Shown here one piece after another: positions 42,633-52,959 of a stretch of 64,000 nt of DNA (position 1 is the stretch's first letter; the number at the start of each line of letters is the position of its first letter). The notes under the pieces were generated by a model. That model was not told where the DNA came from and did not search any database. It worked only from the letters and a program-made list of their open reading frames with translations. The translations under genes and the position numbers were made by a program. Source of the stretch: Capra hircus. Taxonomy: Eukaryota > Chordata > Mammalia > Artiodactyla > Bovidae. The stretch spans positions 134,555,089-134,619,088 of the forward strand of contig NC_030808.1 of assembly GCF_001704415.2 (NCBI RefSeq), written 5' to 3'.

Positions 42633-43871
42633 TTAAACTGTGGAAAATTCTTAGAGAGATGGGAATGCCAGACCACCTGACCTGCCTCCTAAGAAACCTG
42701 TATGCAGGTCAAGAAGCAACAGTTAGAACCAGACACGGAACAACAGACTGATTCCAAATTGGGAAAGGAGTATGTCAAGGCTGTTTATGGACACCACGCT
42801 TATTTAACTTCTATGCAGAGTACATCATGTGAAATGCTGGGCTGGATGAAGCACAAGCTGGAATCAAGATTGCAGGTAGAAATATCAATAACTTCAGTAT
42901 GCAGATAACATCACCCTAATGGCAGAAAGCAAAGAGGAACTAAAGAGCGTCTTGATGAAGGTTAAAGAACAAAGTGAAAAAGCTGGCTTAAAATTCAACA
43001 TTCAAAAAACTAAGATCATGGCATCTGGTCCCATCGCTTCACGGCAAATAGATGGCGAAAAAATGGAAACAGAGACAGACTTTATTTTCTTGGGCTCCAA
43101 AATCACTGCAGATGGTGACTGCAGCCATGAAATTAAAAGACACTTGCTCCTTGGAAGAAAAATCTTGACTTTTAAATCTTGACTTTGTATTAAAAAGCAG
43201 AGACATTACTTTGCCAACAGAGGTCTGTATAGTCAAAGCTATGGCTTTTCCAGTAATCATGTATGGATGTGAGAGCTGGACCATAAGGAAGGTTGAGTGC
43301 CAAATAATTGATGCTTTCATACTGTGGTGCTGGAGAGTCCCTTGGATAGCAAGGAGATAAAACCAGTCAATCCTAAAGGAAATCAACCCTGAATATTCAT
43401 TGGAAGGATTGATGCTGAAGCTGAAGCTCCAATACTATGGCACCCGATGCAAAGAGTTAACTCATTGGAAAAGACCCTGATGCTGAGAAAGACTGAGGGC
43501 AAGAGGAGAAGAGGGCAACAGAGGATGAGATTGTTGGATGGCATCATCAACTCAATGTACATGAGTTTGAGCAAACTCAGGGAGATAGTGAAGGTCAAGG
43601 AAGCCAGATGCCGGGAAAGATTGAAGGCAGGAGGAGAAGGGGATCACAGAGGATGAGATGGTTGAATGGGATCAATGGCTCAATAGACATGAGTTTTAGC
43701 AAGGTCCAGGAGTTGGTAATCAATGGAGAAGACTGGCATGCTGCAGTACATAGGGTTGCAAAGAGTCAGACAGGACTGAGTGACTGAACTGAACTGAACG
43801 GAATGAAGCCTGGTGTTGGGCAGTCCATGAGATCACAAAGAGTCAGACATGACTGAGCAACTGAACAATAA
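42633..43871 (+). mobile_element. BovB LINE, plus strand, composite 3' end
   Basis: It starts in the RT ORF (taaactgtggaaaattct) and reaches the C-terminus, with many frameshifts and stops. The YADD region is destroyed by a small deletion (cttcagtatgcagataac near 42891-42908). At about 43605 the first 3' end breaks off. The text from 'ccgggaaagattg' repeats (43608-43799) to a CTGAA tail, and then a third short tail (43806-43871, ending 'gactgagcaactgaacaata') follows. The element is dead. Confidence 0.9.
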
Positions 43872-45185
43872 CATAGTAGATTAAAAACACAATTTAACAG
43901 TATCTTAGAACACTTGATTTATTCTCTCATATAAGAGCATTGAGTTTGGCTATTCAGGCTGGTAAAGTGTGAAATTCCAGATCCACCTGATCTTTCCTCA
44001 CCATCAGGCCTGGGCACAGCTCTCATGGCCACGATGGCTGCTGAAGCCCTGCCATTATATCCCACATCCATCAGGCAGGAGGAGGGAAGCAGAAGCGGGC
44101 AGCCCTCCCCACCCTCAGGGGAGCCTGCACTCAGAAGGGCCCATACTCAGTTTAACAAGATGGTGGACTGTTACTGTTTTAAAATCTAACTCATGTTCTC
44201 TTTGAGCTTAGGTTTTGTAAATGCAATTCAATGGGACCAGGGAAAATGTCCACGAGCAGAGGAGACTAGCGTAACATGTCATCGCCTACTGCAGCCCTCG
44301 TTCTCACACAACATAGATAATGCCTGCCACGTAGCTTCAACGACGCACTTACCTTGGATTCTGACATGCACTCGGAAGGACCTCCATGAAAGCATTAATT
44401 TAATGCTCTGTATTCCTATTTTGAATTTGTAATTAATTCTACCTTTGAACTTGTGCTTTATGAGTGAAGTCCAGTAGGACAAAGACTGATGTTTAGTATG
44501 TGTGTCTTCCATTTGCACATGTGCCAGGACTCACAACATGCAAGCTTTTAGCAAGACTCAAAGTGAGTACAGATAAGGGTGTTACAATCTGTGACTGAGT
44601 GAGTGGTAGCCCACAGCCCTGAGAGGCCATGCTTTCCATTGAAATTAGAACTTGCTTCAAATGCAGAAAGAAGGCAGTGGTATTTTAGGAAACACAAGAA
44701 ACCAAAGAACCCACCCATATCCTTTCTGACTTGTGTTACTTCCCTGTATCAGTTAGTCATTCACTTTGAAAATGATGACAGATAAATGATCGGGTAACGC
44801 AGAGTTCATCTGATGTTCAGTCCTTTAATTATCAGTAAGGTGAAGGTAGGGAATGTTGGTACCATGTGAGCATACCAAGATGTAAAATTAAAATGTTGGT
44901 TTTATGCAACATTTTCACTGTGTTATGAGTAAAATACAAGTGCATGCATGATCTATGAAATATAAGCTGCATAATTTCTGTGATTCTTGTATATGAGTTA
45001 AATGCTCTTAAATTTTTTATTTAAAACTGGCCTTGTACAATTGGAAGATGAATGGTAAAATTCATAGTAATGGTATACAATTTTAATTTTCTTACATAAA
45101 TATGACAGTAAATATTGAATAAAAAAAACACCATGATGAATCAAGAGAGAGGTTGCAAAAGAAAGGAAAAACGATATTTTAGTAC
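43872..45185. other. Repeat-free stretch, AT-rich toward its end
   Basis: About 1.3 kb without any recognised repeat, unusual in this half of the window. An AATAAA lies in 'attgaataaaaaaaac' near 45115. Frames up to 79 residues have no known domain. A terminal exon or 3' UTR is possible but unsupported. Confidence 0.35.
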
Positions 45186-45200
45186 CTGTGGTGGTACTTT

Positions 45201-45428
45201 GAAATTTTTTTTCTTTTACCTATTTATTTTTGGTTGTGCTGGGTCTTTGTTGCTCTGTGCCAGCTCTCTCTTCATTGTGGAACACAGGCTTTAAGTGCTC
45301 GGGCTTAATAATTGTGGCGCATGGGTTTAATTGCTCTGAGGCATGTGGAACCTTCCCGAACTAGGGACGGAACCCCAGTCCCCTGTATTGGCAGATGGAT
45401 TCTTATCCACTGCACCACCAGGGAAGTC
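45201..45428 (-). mobile_element. CHR SINE, antisense
   Basis: 'tatttatttttggttgtgct', 'ctctctcttcattgtggaac', 'cactgcaccaccagggaag'. Flanks ctgtggtggtacttt (45186-45200) and ctgtagtagtacttt (45429-45443) agree at 13 of 15 bases. Confidence 0.94.
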
Positions 45429-45443
45429 CTGTAGTAGTACTTT

Positions 45444-45939
45444 TATTTTAGATTTTTGAACAAGGGGGCACTGGGTCCTGCAAATTCCAGAGCTGCCATG
45501 GAGCACATTAGCCCTGGTTGTCATATGGCTTGGTCTCAACTCCATGTCAACTGCCAGGAGCCGATGCCCCTCTCCTCAGAGTAGCAGAGGTCCAGAGGAC
45601 CTGGTGTGTTGAGGGCCTCCCTAAACTTCAGTGGTTATAATAAGGACCCTTATTTACCCAAATTCCCAGACAGCATCTTGAGGAGAGGAAGGGCAGGACA
45701 GTGAGTGTTCCAAAAGACTGGAAACCAGCCACATGAGGGAGTTCAGCTCCAAACAGAATGAACACCCAGACTGAGAGGAGGCCGTTCCACGTGGAGAGCT
45801 GATGCAGTGTTAGAGGAAGCCCAGGCTTCCCCCTGCACGGTAGGGTGGCACTGACAAGGAAGACCCTCATCTTCTTTGCAGATCTGAAGGGCATGTGCAC
45901 TTATGCAAGCCTGCTACCCTGGGCCCAAGACATTTTCTG
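45444..45939. other. Unique stretch, nothing assigned
   Basis: A 90-residue minus frame (45628-45900) has no known domain. Confidence 0.4.
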
Positions 45940-46105
45940 TCTGAAATACACTCCTTCCTGCTCCTCTTCCCTCACTCCACCCCTCGTCCTGTAACCCTGG
46001 TCATCTGGCCAACTTCTCACCTTTCTATACTCAGCTAATAATCTCCCCCCAGGAAGGCTTCCCTGACTCCCCACCCTCACTGGCCCCTCTGGTGTTGTAA
46101 CCTGC
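45940..46105 (+). mobile_element. L2 fragment
   Basis: 'ccaggaaggcttccctgac' within C/T-rich text is the L2 3'-region hallmark in sense. Confidence 0.5.
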
Positions 46106-46190
46106 CCATCTGCATATCAAAGGAGAGTTTGAATGACATCAGACATAGCACTTGTCTTGGAGCCTTCCTGCTGGTCCTGTATCCTCTTTG

Positions 46191-46351
46191 GGGCTTCCCC
46201 GGTGGCTCAGCTTGTAAAGAAGCCGCCTGTAATGTGGGAGACCTGGGTTTGATCCCTGGGCTGGGAAGATCCCCTGAAGAAGGGAACAGCTAACCACTCC
46301 AGTATTCTGGCCTGGCAAAGAGACACGACTGAACAACTTACACCTTCGCTT
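46191..46351 (+). mobile_element. Bov-tA SINE with 3' internal deletion
   Basis: Head 'gcttccccggtggctcagc', B-box 'ggtttgatccc', body to 'cagtattctggcctgg', then directly 'caaagagacacgactgaac', so about 33 bases of the body are missing. Flanks tatcctctttg (46180-46190) and taccctctttg (46352-46362) agree at 10 of 11 bases. Confidence 0.94.
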
Positions 46352-46361
46352 TACCCTCTTT

Positions 46362-46420
46362 GAGGCAGTTTCTCCATATGGAAGATAGGGTAATCATACC
46401 AGACCCACCCTCCTTATTGA
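46362..46420 (+). mobile_element. MIR core fragment
   Basis: 'tgaggcagtttctccatatgg' and 'agggtaatcataccagaccc' resemble the MIR core; the Bov-tA may have split it. Confidence 0.4.
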
Positions 46421-46793
46421 ATTTTTTAAAATTTAGCTTCTGAATAGGTTCTACATATGCCTAGAACACAATTCAGAAGGTATATAAGGACACATAGTGA
46501 AAAATCACTCTCCTCCCCACTTCTCTCCTTTTGATTCCTGGTTGTCTTCTCCAAAGACAATCCTTGTCACCAGTTTCTTTAGCTTCCTTCCATAGACATG
46601 TGTGTAAAGTGTGTTAAGCTGCTTCAGTCGTGTCCGACTCTTGCAACCCCATGGACTGTGGCCCACCAGGCCCCTCTGTCCACGGGTTCTCCAGGCAAGA
46701 ATACTGGAGAGGGTTGCCATTCCCTTCTCCAGGTTCCATAGACATACCATGTGTTTTAGAGCAAATATATTGTCCATCATCCCCTATGTAGCA
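46421..46793 (-). mobile_element. Old L1 3' UTR-type text, antisense
   Basis: 'acaattcagaaggtatataa', 'agtgaaaaatcactctcctc', 'caccagtttctttagcttcc' is a common antisense LINE 3' text. It is interrupted by the Bov-A at 46600. Family name tentative. Confidence 0.45.
46600..46733 (-). mobile_element. Bov-A insertion lacking the tRNA head
   Basis: 'gctgcttcagtcgtgtccgac' through 'tgccattcccttctccagg' is the Bov-A body alone, antisense. The 12-base string ttccatagacat at 46588-46599 and 46734-46745 is a perfect target duplication. The copy therefore inserted already 5'-truncated, not by later deletion. Confidence 0.94.
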
Positions 46794-46799
46794 TTCCTG

Positions 46800-47060
46800 G
46801 GTAGGAGAGTGCGCAATCTGCCTCTAACTACGAGGAAGCATCAGACAAATGAGGGATATTTCGTCTTTTTAAGCGGCAGTCACAGAGCATCAAAATCACA
46901 AAACAAAGAAAGGCTGTGGATATGTTCAAGAATTAAGAGAATGGTAGATTAGATAAAAGCACTGTATTTGTGTTAAATTTACTGAAGTTGATAAGTGTAC
47001 ATAAGAAGGGGAAGCAGGGCATACATGATAAAGAATATGGAGTAATCATTAACAATAGGT
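46800..47060 (+). mobile_element. Old L1-type 3' UTR remnant
   Basis: 'ggtagattagataaaagcac', 'tttactgaagttgataagtg' follow an old LINE 3' UTR. Weakly supported. Confidence 0.4.
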
Positions 47061-47214
47061 GAATTTGGGTAAAGCATTGATGACCATTTTTATTGTATTT
47101 TTATTTTTGCAATTTATGTCTACATTTGAGATTATTTCTCCTAAACCACTTTATATTCATTTTTGTGGGTTCAAGTATTTGCAAATTCTTTTACTTACTA
47201 AACTTTATTTGGAG
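47061..47214. other. AT-rich spacer
   Basis: Nothing recognised. Confidence 0.35.
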
Positions 47215-47810
47215 CCCCAAATTGACACTTCAGGCACTGTCACAGTCATATGCAGACGAGCAGAGCAGGTACAAATCTGTGTTGTCCAACATGCGAGTTC
47301 CCAGCTAAGGTCAAACAAAGCAATCCCCTCCCTCCTTGCTTCAGCTCTCAGCCTGTAAATAAGCGTCTTCTTTGCACTCTATTTAGTGCCATGTCTCGCA
47401 AAATTTTGTGCTTTTTGTTGACAATTTGTTGCATAAAACTGCCTCCAATCTTAGTGCTGAAGAGCTGTCTAGCAGTCCTGGGCACACAAGAGAACTTTGA
47501 TGTTCCTTCCAGAGAAGATACTGGTGCTCTTAGATGAGCTTGGTTCAGGCGTGAGTTCTAATGCTGTTGGCTATGAGCTCAATGAAAATGAATCAAAAAT
47601 ACAAATTACATAAAATGTCTTTAAACAGAAGCAGTAAAGTTATATATGTGTTCATCAGTTGATGAAAATATTGTGAGCAGAGCTTGCAGGAACCTAACCC
47701 TGCATTTCCCCTGGGAACCATAGTTCAGTATCTGTTAATTCAGTGTTTGTGGTAACTTTATAGAACATAACTACTATGAGTAACAAGAATCAACTGTTTC
47801 TACATCTTGT
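47215..47810 (+). mobile_element. Tigger-like DNA transposon fragment
   Basis: 'cgagttcccagctaaggtca', 'agctctcagcctgtaaataa', 'gaagagctgtctagcagtcc', 'gcaggaacctaaccctgc' and 'ctttatagaacataactact' match a pogo/Tigger-type element in sense orientation. The coding frame near 47450-47600 (a helix-turn-helix transposase start in related copies) is broken. Family label from memory. Confidence 0.6.
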
Positions 47811-48099
47811 ATTTCCTACACCAACGATAGACTACAAGCAGCACTGTTCTGTACTATATGAATATATTTAACAATATTCATAGAGATCTTGCTATTAGTT
47901 TGCATTCATTCTTTTTTGGGGGACCACAAAAAAATCTGTATTTTTGTACTGGGGAGAGGGAGTAGAAAAGAAGTAGCCCCTATACTGGGCCCTATTCAGT
48001 GGGAGCTTCTTGTTCCGTAGGGTTAAGGAAGACTTTGAGGAAATAAAAGTTGTTTGGAAAAATCCAGGTGTAGTTGCTTTGTATGTTGTGATGGGTAAA
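47811..48099. other. AT-rich stretch; may include OST4 pseudogene 3' UTR
   Basis: On the minus strand this continues from the OST4-like segment toward an A-rich end near 47911-47918, which could be the decayed poly(A) of the retrocopy. That extension is inferred. Confidence 0.35.
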
Positions 48100-48310
48100 A
48101 GGGATGAAGTGTGAAGACCCCTCACACCCTCCACGTTGCTTCAGACTATGTCCTGGAACCCAGGGGCAGAGAAAGCGCCACTTTCATTCCTGCTTCTCGG
48201 GGCTGTTGACGGCCATGTAATGATGGAGAACAACAAGCAGGAAGAGTGGCACACCCAGCATGTTGGCAAAGATGGGGAGCTGCACATCCGTGAGCACGCA
48301 TATCAGGGGG
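48100..48310 (-). pseudogene. OST4: Processed pseudogene of OST4
   Basis: OST4 is a 37-residue single-pass membrane subunit of the oligosaccharyltransferase complex, which N-glycosylates proteins in the endoplasmic reticulum. On the minus strand, 48297-48184 is exactly 37 codons plus TGA and aligns along its length with OST4, including the stretches TDVQL, FANMLGV, LFLLVVL and the C-terminal KQE before the stop. The start codon is GTG instead of ATG. Further changes include A8P, S17P, Y25H, N32S and a K-to-E near the end. Intronless DNA also continues past the stop (to about 48100) as expected of an mRNA 3' UTR. The frame is still open, but the lost start, a proline in the membrane helix and the lack of a promoter argue for a dead retrocopy. 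Confidence 0.85.
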
Positions 48311-48599
48311 TTCAGCTCCAGACATGGTCTGCACGCTGACTGGAGGGAGGAAGCCTGGACCGGACGTTTGCAGCGCTCTACACTCGTTCTTGATCTTTGT
48401 TTCTTTTCAATCAGGTGAACGACGCACGATCTACGGAGATCAGCCTCTTTTCTCAGCCACCGCAGTGCTCACTCAGTGGGCCCATATAACCAGCTGGCCA
48501 CAGTAGGGGGTTTTGTGGGCATTTGGGGCTTTTTGCTTGCCTTTTTTTTTTTGCTGTTGTTCATTCTTTTGAACAGACACCTGGGATTCACCATATGAG
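48311..48599. other. Unique stretch; T(12) tract near 48541
   Basis: No gene recognised. The part next to the OST4 pseudogene (48311-48390, several CpGs) may be its former 5' UTR. Confidence 0.35.
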
Positions 48600-48659
48600 T
48601 GTTTCTTAATTGGTCTGACTAATCTCCTAGTGACAAACATTAGTGTTTTATCTTTTCAA

Positions 48660-49130
48660 AATCTCACAGTCTTGCATATAGTACTTCCATGGCATCTCCT
48701 GATTCCTGGGATAAAATTTCAAGTCCTTTAATCTCAGTAGTTAAGACTAGGTGTTTCCAATGCAGGGGGTGAGGGTCTGATCCATGGTCAGAAAACTAAA
48801 TCCCACGTGCCACGTAGTGTGGCGAAAAAAAACATTTAAAGCTCTTATCCATGACCTGCCAGACAGTCTCACACAGCGAGCTGGTATCTGCAGGTCTCCC
48901 CTCCAGCCTTCTTTCACCCCTGGTTTTATCCACACTGCCTGCTGCCACAGCGCATGTGCACAAACTTCCCTCATGGGACTATGTCCCTTGGCCTGAAATT
49001 AACTATCCTCTTCCTTGAAACCTCTGTTTCACAGTTTTTGTTCACCAGTGTGTTACCATGGGGACCTGGCACAGAATCTGGCATGGAGAATATATTCAAT
49101 ACACTCAAGTTAAACAATGGAAAGAATGAG
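48660..49130 (+). mobile_element. L2 LINE 3' region, split by a CHR
   Basis: 'gggataaaatttcaagtcct' on the left and 'aagctcttatccatgacctgcc' on the right join when the CHR is removed. It continues to 'gacctggcacagaatctggc' and 'atattcaatacactcaag', the L2 end. Confidence 0.6.
48735..48833 (+). mobile_element. CHR SINE fragment in L2
   Basis: 'gtagttaagactaggtgttt', 'ccaatgcagggggtgaggg', 'gatccatggtcagaaaact' and an A-tail are CHR. The first bases of the head are missing. Confidence 0.75.
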
Positions 49131-49519
49131 GTGGGAGGCAGGCCAGGAGGGAAGCCAGCTGGTGAGAATTATGTTTACGTGGCTCTCTTTTGACCAAACA
49201 CTTGGTCTTAAATGCTTACTAGAATGAAAACTGCACAGCTGACTTATCTCCTGTCAGGCTCTCAGCTCATTAGCACTGGAGTGATTTCTGTTGAATTAGA
49301 TCTGTAATGATGCTGGGAAGTCAGAAAGCCCTGCAGACTGACCCTGAGGAGGACACCATACCTTTCTGTGTCAGTTCCTCCCCATGAGAGGAGGTGATAA
49401 CGTCTGGATCTGCCTTGTTGCAAAGTGAAACACTTAGGCACACCCCAGGGGCTCTCATCTCTCCCTCTAGCTCCTGCCATCTATTGGATTTTTCCATCAT
49501 CTTAAGATATGGAAAAACT
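49131..49519. other. Unique stretch, nothing assigned
   Basis: No gene or repeat recognised. Confidence 0.4.
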
Positions 49520-49539
49520 CTGACAAATTTTAGAGTTTT

Positions 49540-50024
49540 AGATGTGTTAACTAATGTGTTAACGTTAACTAATGTTAATGTGCTAACATTCGGTTCAGTT
49601 CAGTCGCTCAGTCATGTCCGACTCTTTGTGAACCCATGAATCGCAGCACTTCAGGCCTCCCTGACCATCACCAACTCCCGGAGTTCACTGAAACTCACGT
49701 CCATCGAGTCGATGCCATCCAGCCATATCATCCTCTGTCATCCCCTTCTCCTCCTGCCTACAATCCCTCCCAGCATCAGAGTCTTTTCCAATGAGTCAAC
49801 TCTTTGCATGAGGTGGCCAAAGTACTGGAGTTTCAGCTTTAGCATCATTCCTTCCAAAGAACACCCAGAACTGATCTCCTTTAGAATGGACTGGTTGGAT
49901 CTCCTTGCAGTCCAAGGGACTCTCAAGAGTCTTCTCCAACACCACAGTTCAAAAGCATCAATTCTTCGGCACTCAGCTTTCTTCACAGTGCTAACATTAA
50001 CTAATAACTAATGTGTTAACAACT
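49540..50024. repeat. GTTAAC/TTAACTAATG cluster, split by BovB
   Basis: Units of gttaactaatg, taacgttaac and tgctaacatt occur on both sides (49540-49590 and 49988-50024) of the BovB. Joined, they give a roughly 80-base cluster of direct and inverted GTTAAC repeats. Confidence 0.7.
49591..49987 (-). mobile_element. BovB LINE, 5'-truncated, perfect 11-bp target duplication
   Basis: Tail 'cggttcagttcagtcgctcag' and reverse RT C-terminus. The string gtgctaacatt occurs at 49580-49590 and 49988-49998. The 82-residue minus frame (49738-49986) is its open remnant. Confidence 0.95.
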
Positions 50025-50103
50025 TTTTCCTTAACATGATGTTATGGAAAAACTAACAAACTTTTCCACCAACCCAGTATAAAGCATTGCCCTTGTCCTC
50101 TAA

Positions 50104-50310
50104 GGACAGGTGGCTCAGATGGTAAAGAATCCACCTGTAATGTGGGAGACCTGGGTTTGATCCCTGGGTTGGGAAGATCCTGGAGGAGGGCATAGCAATC
50201 CACTCCAGTATTCTTGCCTGGAGAATCCCCATGGACAGAGGAGCCTGGCGGGCTGCAGTCTATGGGGTCGCAAAGAGTCAGACACGGCTGAGTGACTAAG
50301 CAAAGCACAC
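50104..50310 (+). mobile_element. Bov-tA SINE
   Basis: 'ggtggctcagatggtaaaga', B-box 'ggtttgatccc', Bov-A body, 'ctgagtgactaagc' end. The first few bases of the head (cttccct) are absent. Confidence 0.94.
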
Positions 50311-50311
50311 T

Positions 50312-50935
50312 ATCTTCAAGGGTGTCTTCAACATATTGACTCAGAAGAAAAGATCTGAATACAAAGATCCAGTGAGAAGTCACCATTCCCCCACAGGCTT
50401 TCTCCTACTCTCCCTCCAGCTAAGAGATGCCTGCTGGCATCAAGCAAAAGGGAGGGGTCCAAAGAGGAGGTGTCTCAGCCCAAGTGTTTTTCCACCTCCC
50501 CGGGGCAGACTGCACATCCCTGAGAAGGGAGAGGCAGAGCATGGTCAAGGCCATCGCCAGGCCTTTGGCTCATTTCCACCTTCGAATGACTGATTCTATT
50601 CTCGTGGTTTCTCTAAAACTATATGAAACTCGTGGTTAAACCCACATCCTTCCCCTCTGCCAAAAGGCCCCCAGTCACATCCTCCCAATGACCACCACCA
50701 CTTTTCTTCCGTTTTTGGTTGCAAAATGAATCCAACTAGCTCACACAGAAGGTCTGAGAGAAAGAGGGAGTGAGCATACACAGGGATCTCGTACACCCAG
50801 AATCCAACCAACTACTTCTCCCTACCTACCAACCCCCTCCCCAGTATGAAGCATTCTCATCTTACCTGGTTTCTTGGAATATCCCTAGCTGATATTCCTA
50901 CCTTAACCTTTGTGCACTAAATCTTTCTCCATGTA
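50312..50935. other. Unique stretch, nothing assigned
   Basis: No gene or repeat recognised. Confidence 0.4.
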
Positions 50936-50937
50936 TA

Positions 50938-51126
50938 GGACTGCCAGATAAAATTTAGGACACTGAGCTAAATTTGCACTTCAGATAAACAAAAAAAATA
51001 ATTTTTTCAGTATAAATATGTCACAAATATTATATGGGATACACTGCTACTAAAAATATTCATTAATCTGAAACACAAATTTAACTGGACATCATGAAGT
51101 TTTATTTGCTAAATCTGGCAACCCTA
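50938..51126. mobile_element. Palindromic DNA-transposon remnant (MITE-like)
   Basis: The left arm (gccagataaaattt, then ctaaatttg and ttcagataaaca) is mirrored by the right arm (ttaatctgaaac, then caaatttaact and gctaaatctggca). The two arms fold into a hairpin of about 85 bases each. This is an old mammalian palindromic element; I do not name the family. Confidence 0.65.
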
Positions 51127-51580
51127 CCCATTTAGCAACTAGAGTCATCCTTTTAAGATGCAAGTTAGCGCCTATTATCCCTCCACTCAAAATCCACCGA
51201 GAGCTTCCCATCTCTGAGCAAAGTCCTTGCCATGATCTGCCTTCCCTATACTCCTTGTGTCTCATCCTCTACCACCCACCTCCTTGGCCACCCATCTCAA
51301 CCACCCTGGCTTTCTTGTTGCTAGCTCCTTCTCCTTCTTAAAGTTTTGCTATCTCAGTGATCTCTTCTCTGACCATCCTTTAAAGAAACACTGGAATCAC
51401 CCTACCTTCTATTACCTCCCTGCTTTCTCTTTATCTTCTAACACATCACAGTTCGTATATGTATAGGTTTGCCCTCTTTTCTCACTAAAAAGCATGGTCC
51501 ATGAAGGCAGCAGGCCCTGCAGTTTGTTCAAGCTTAGTATCCGGCATCAGTGGGCACTCATAAATATTTGCTGAGCCAAT
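51127..51580 (+). mobile_element. L2 LINE 3' region
   Basis: 'gagtcatccttttaagatgc', 'ccttgccatgatctgccttc', 'ggctttcttgttgctagctc', 'catggtccatgaaggcagc', 'gggcactcataaatatttgc' are collinear with about 450 bases of the L2 3' end. The most complete L2 on the plus strand here. Confidence 0.75.
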
Positions 51581-52639
51581 GATGAAACCCAAGAACAAGA
51601 AGCACAGCCAGGAAAGTCTGGGGATTTGGTTTTGTTTCCCTTTCTTGGTAGCCTTGCTCTAATCTTTCTCCACTTACTCATCTTGCTCAAGGCCCCCTTT
51701 GGACACCTTTCATGTTTTACCAGGACTTCTCAAGGGTGCCATCACAAGACTGAGGCAATCTGATTGACTCAGCTCACCTCCCTTTCTCTCTCTCTCTTTC
51801 TTTCTTTATCCTTTACCCCCTCCTTCCCTATCTCTCTTTGCCACTTATGTTTTTAATATTTTTAATGAATAAGTAATATTTCTAAACATATACTTTATTT
51901 TCTTTATGTCAAGGGTGAAAAGGAGTGATTTAGGGGCTCTGCCAGCCAAGAGCAAATGCCACTAAACATCTTCCTTGTGTCCCTACCCAGGCTCAGGTTC
52001 CCCACAGAAAGTCATTGGTGTTCTGGTCTGTATCAGCCAGAAAAGGACTGGGAGCAAACAGCCTCAAAACTTCAGCCATAAAAAGTAGAAATTTACTCGT
52101 TACATGTGATATACGTCTAAAATGAATTTGCAGGGATTCTGCAGTCCCAAGTCTAGGAACCCAGACTAATAGAGGCTCTTCTGAATTGTAGCAGGGAATT
52201 AGAGATGGAGGAATCCACACTGGCTCTTCAGTGGGTCAGCCCAGAAGTGAGGGTCAGCGCTTCTACTTGCAGCCCTTTGTCCAGAATTGGTCATATAATT
52301 GCGGAGGGGCTAGGAAATGTGAGCAAGCACAGATATTGGTAAGAAGCAGATGTCTCTCCCTAGGCACCATCTTGCGAGAGGAAGAGAGGCAAAGTGGATG
52401 AGAAGCCTGTTCAGACACAGACATTCTTCTACTCACCCACTGCAACTCCTGGAGCTCTGGAAACTCAAATGAACCCCAGCCAGTCAAGAGGAATAGATTA
52501 AATATGAGCCAACTCTAAGCACTTGAACCAGGCCAGATGGCAGTAAAAAAATAAGATGATTTTTCTGAGTAATGCAGGCTCCATTTCCTGATCCCGTATC
52601 TGCTACAAAAAATTATAGCATTATCTTTCATTTTTTCAG
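51581..52639. other. Mostly unique; (TC)-rich run at 51780-51840
   Basis: Pyrimidine-rich simple text at 51780-51840. Part of 52020-52480 may be an old repeat ('caaacagcctcaaaacttc'), not named. No gene signal. Confidence 0.35.
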
Positions 52640-52770
52640 CACTGACGCCTTTCAAAGAGCTTTCTCTTCTATGTGGGCATCACAAAAAGGCAGAAATTAC
52701 TACCTTTTTACCAAAGAGAAATTAGAGGCGCAGAAAGGATAAGAGAATAGCCTAGGGTTAGGAGCTCATA
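52640..52770 (-). mobile_element. MIR fragment, antisense
   Basis: 'tttaccaaagagaaattagag', 'gcgcagaaaggataagag', 'atagcctagggttaggagctc' follow MIR reversed, diverged. Confidence 0.5.
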
Positions 52771-52947
52771 GAGGCGTAACTGCAACTTGAGCAGTTATAT
52801 TTGTCTCTGCCTGGTCCGGTGATCATCATCACATCGTACTTCCTTCGAAGGACCAGCACTGCGGAGGGACGAACACAACAGGTCCCACACGGGTCTCTGC
52901 AGCCACACCACATACATGGGAAACCATCACTACTGCTCCCTCTCATT
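52771..52947. other. Short unique stretch
   Basis: Opposed 62-63-residue frames, no known domain. Confidence 0.35.
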
Positions 52948-52959
52948 CATAAACAGGTT

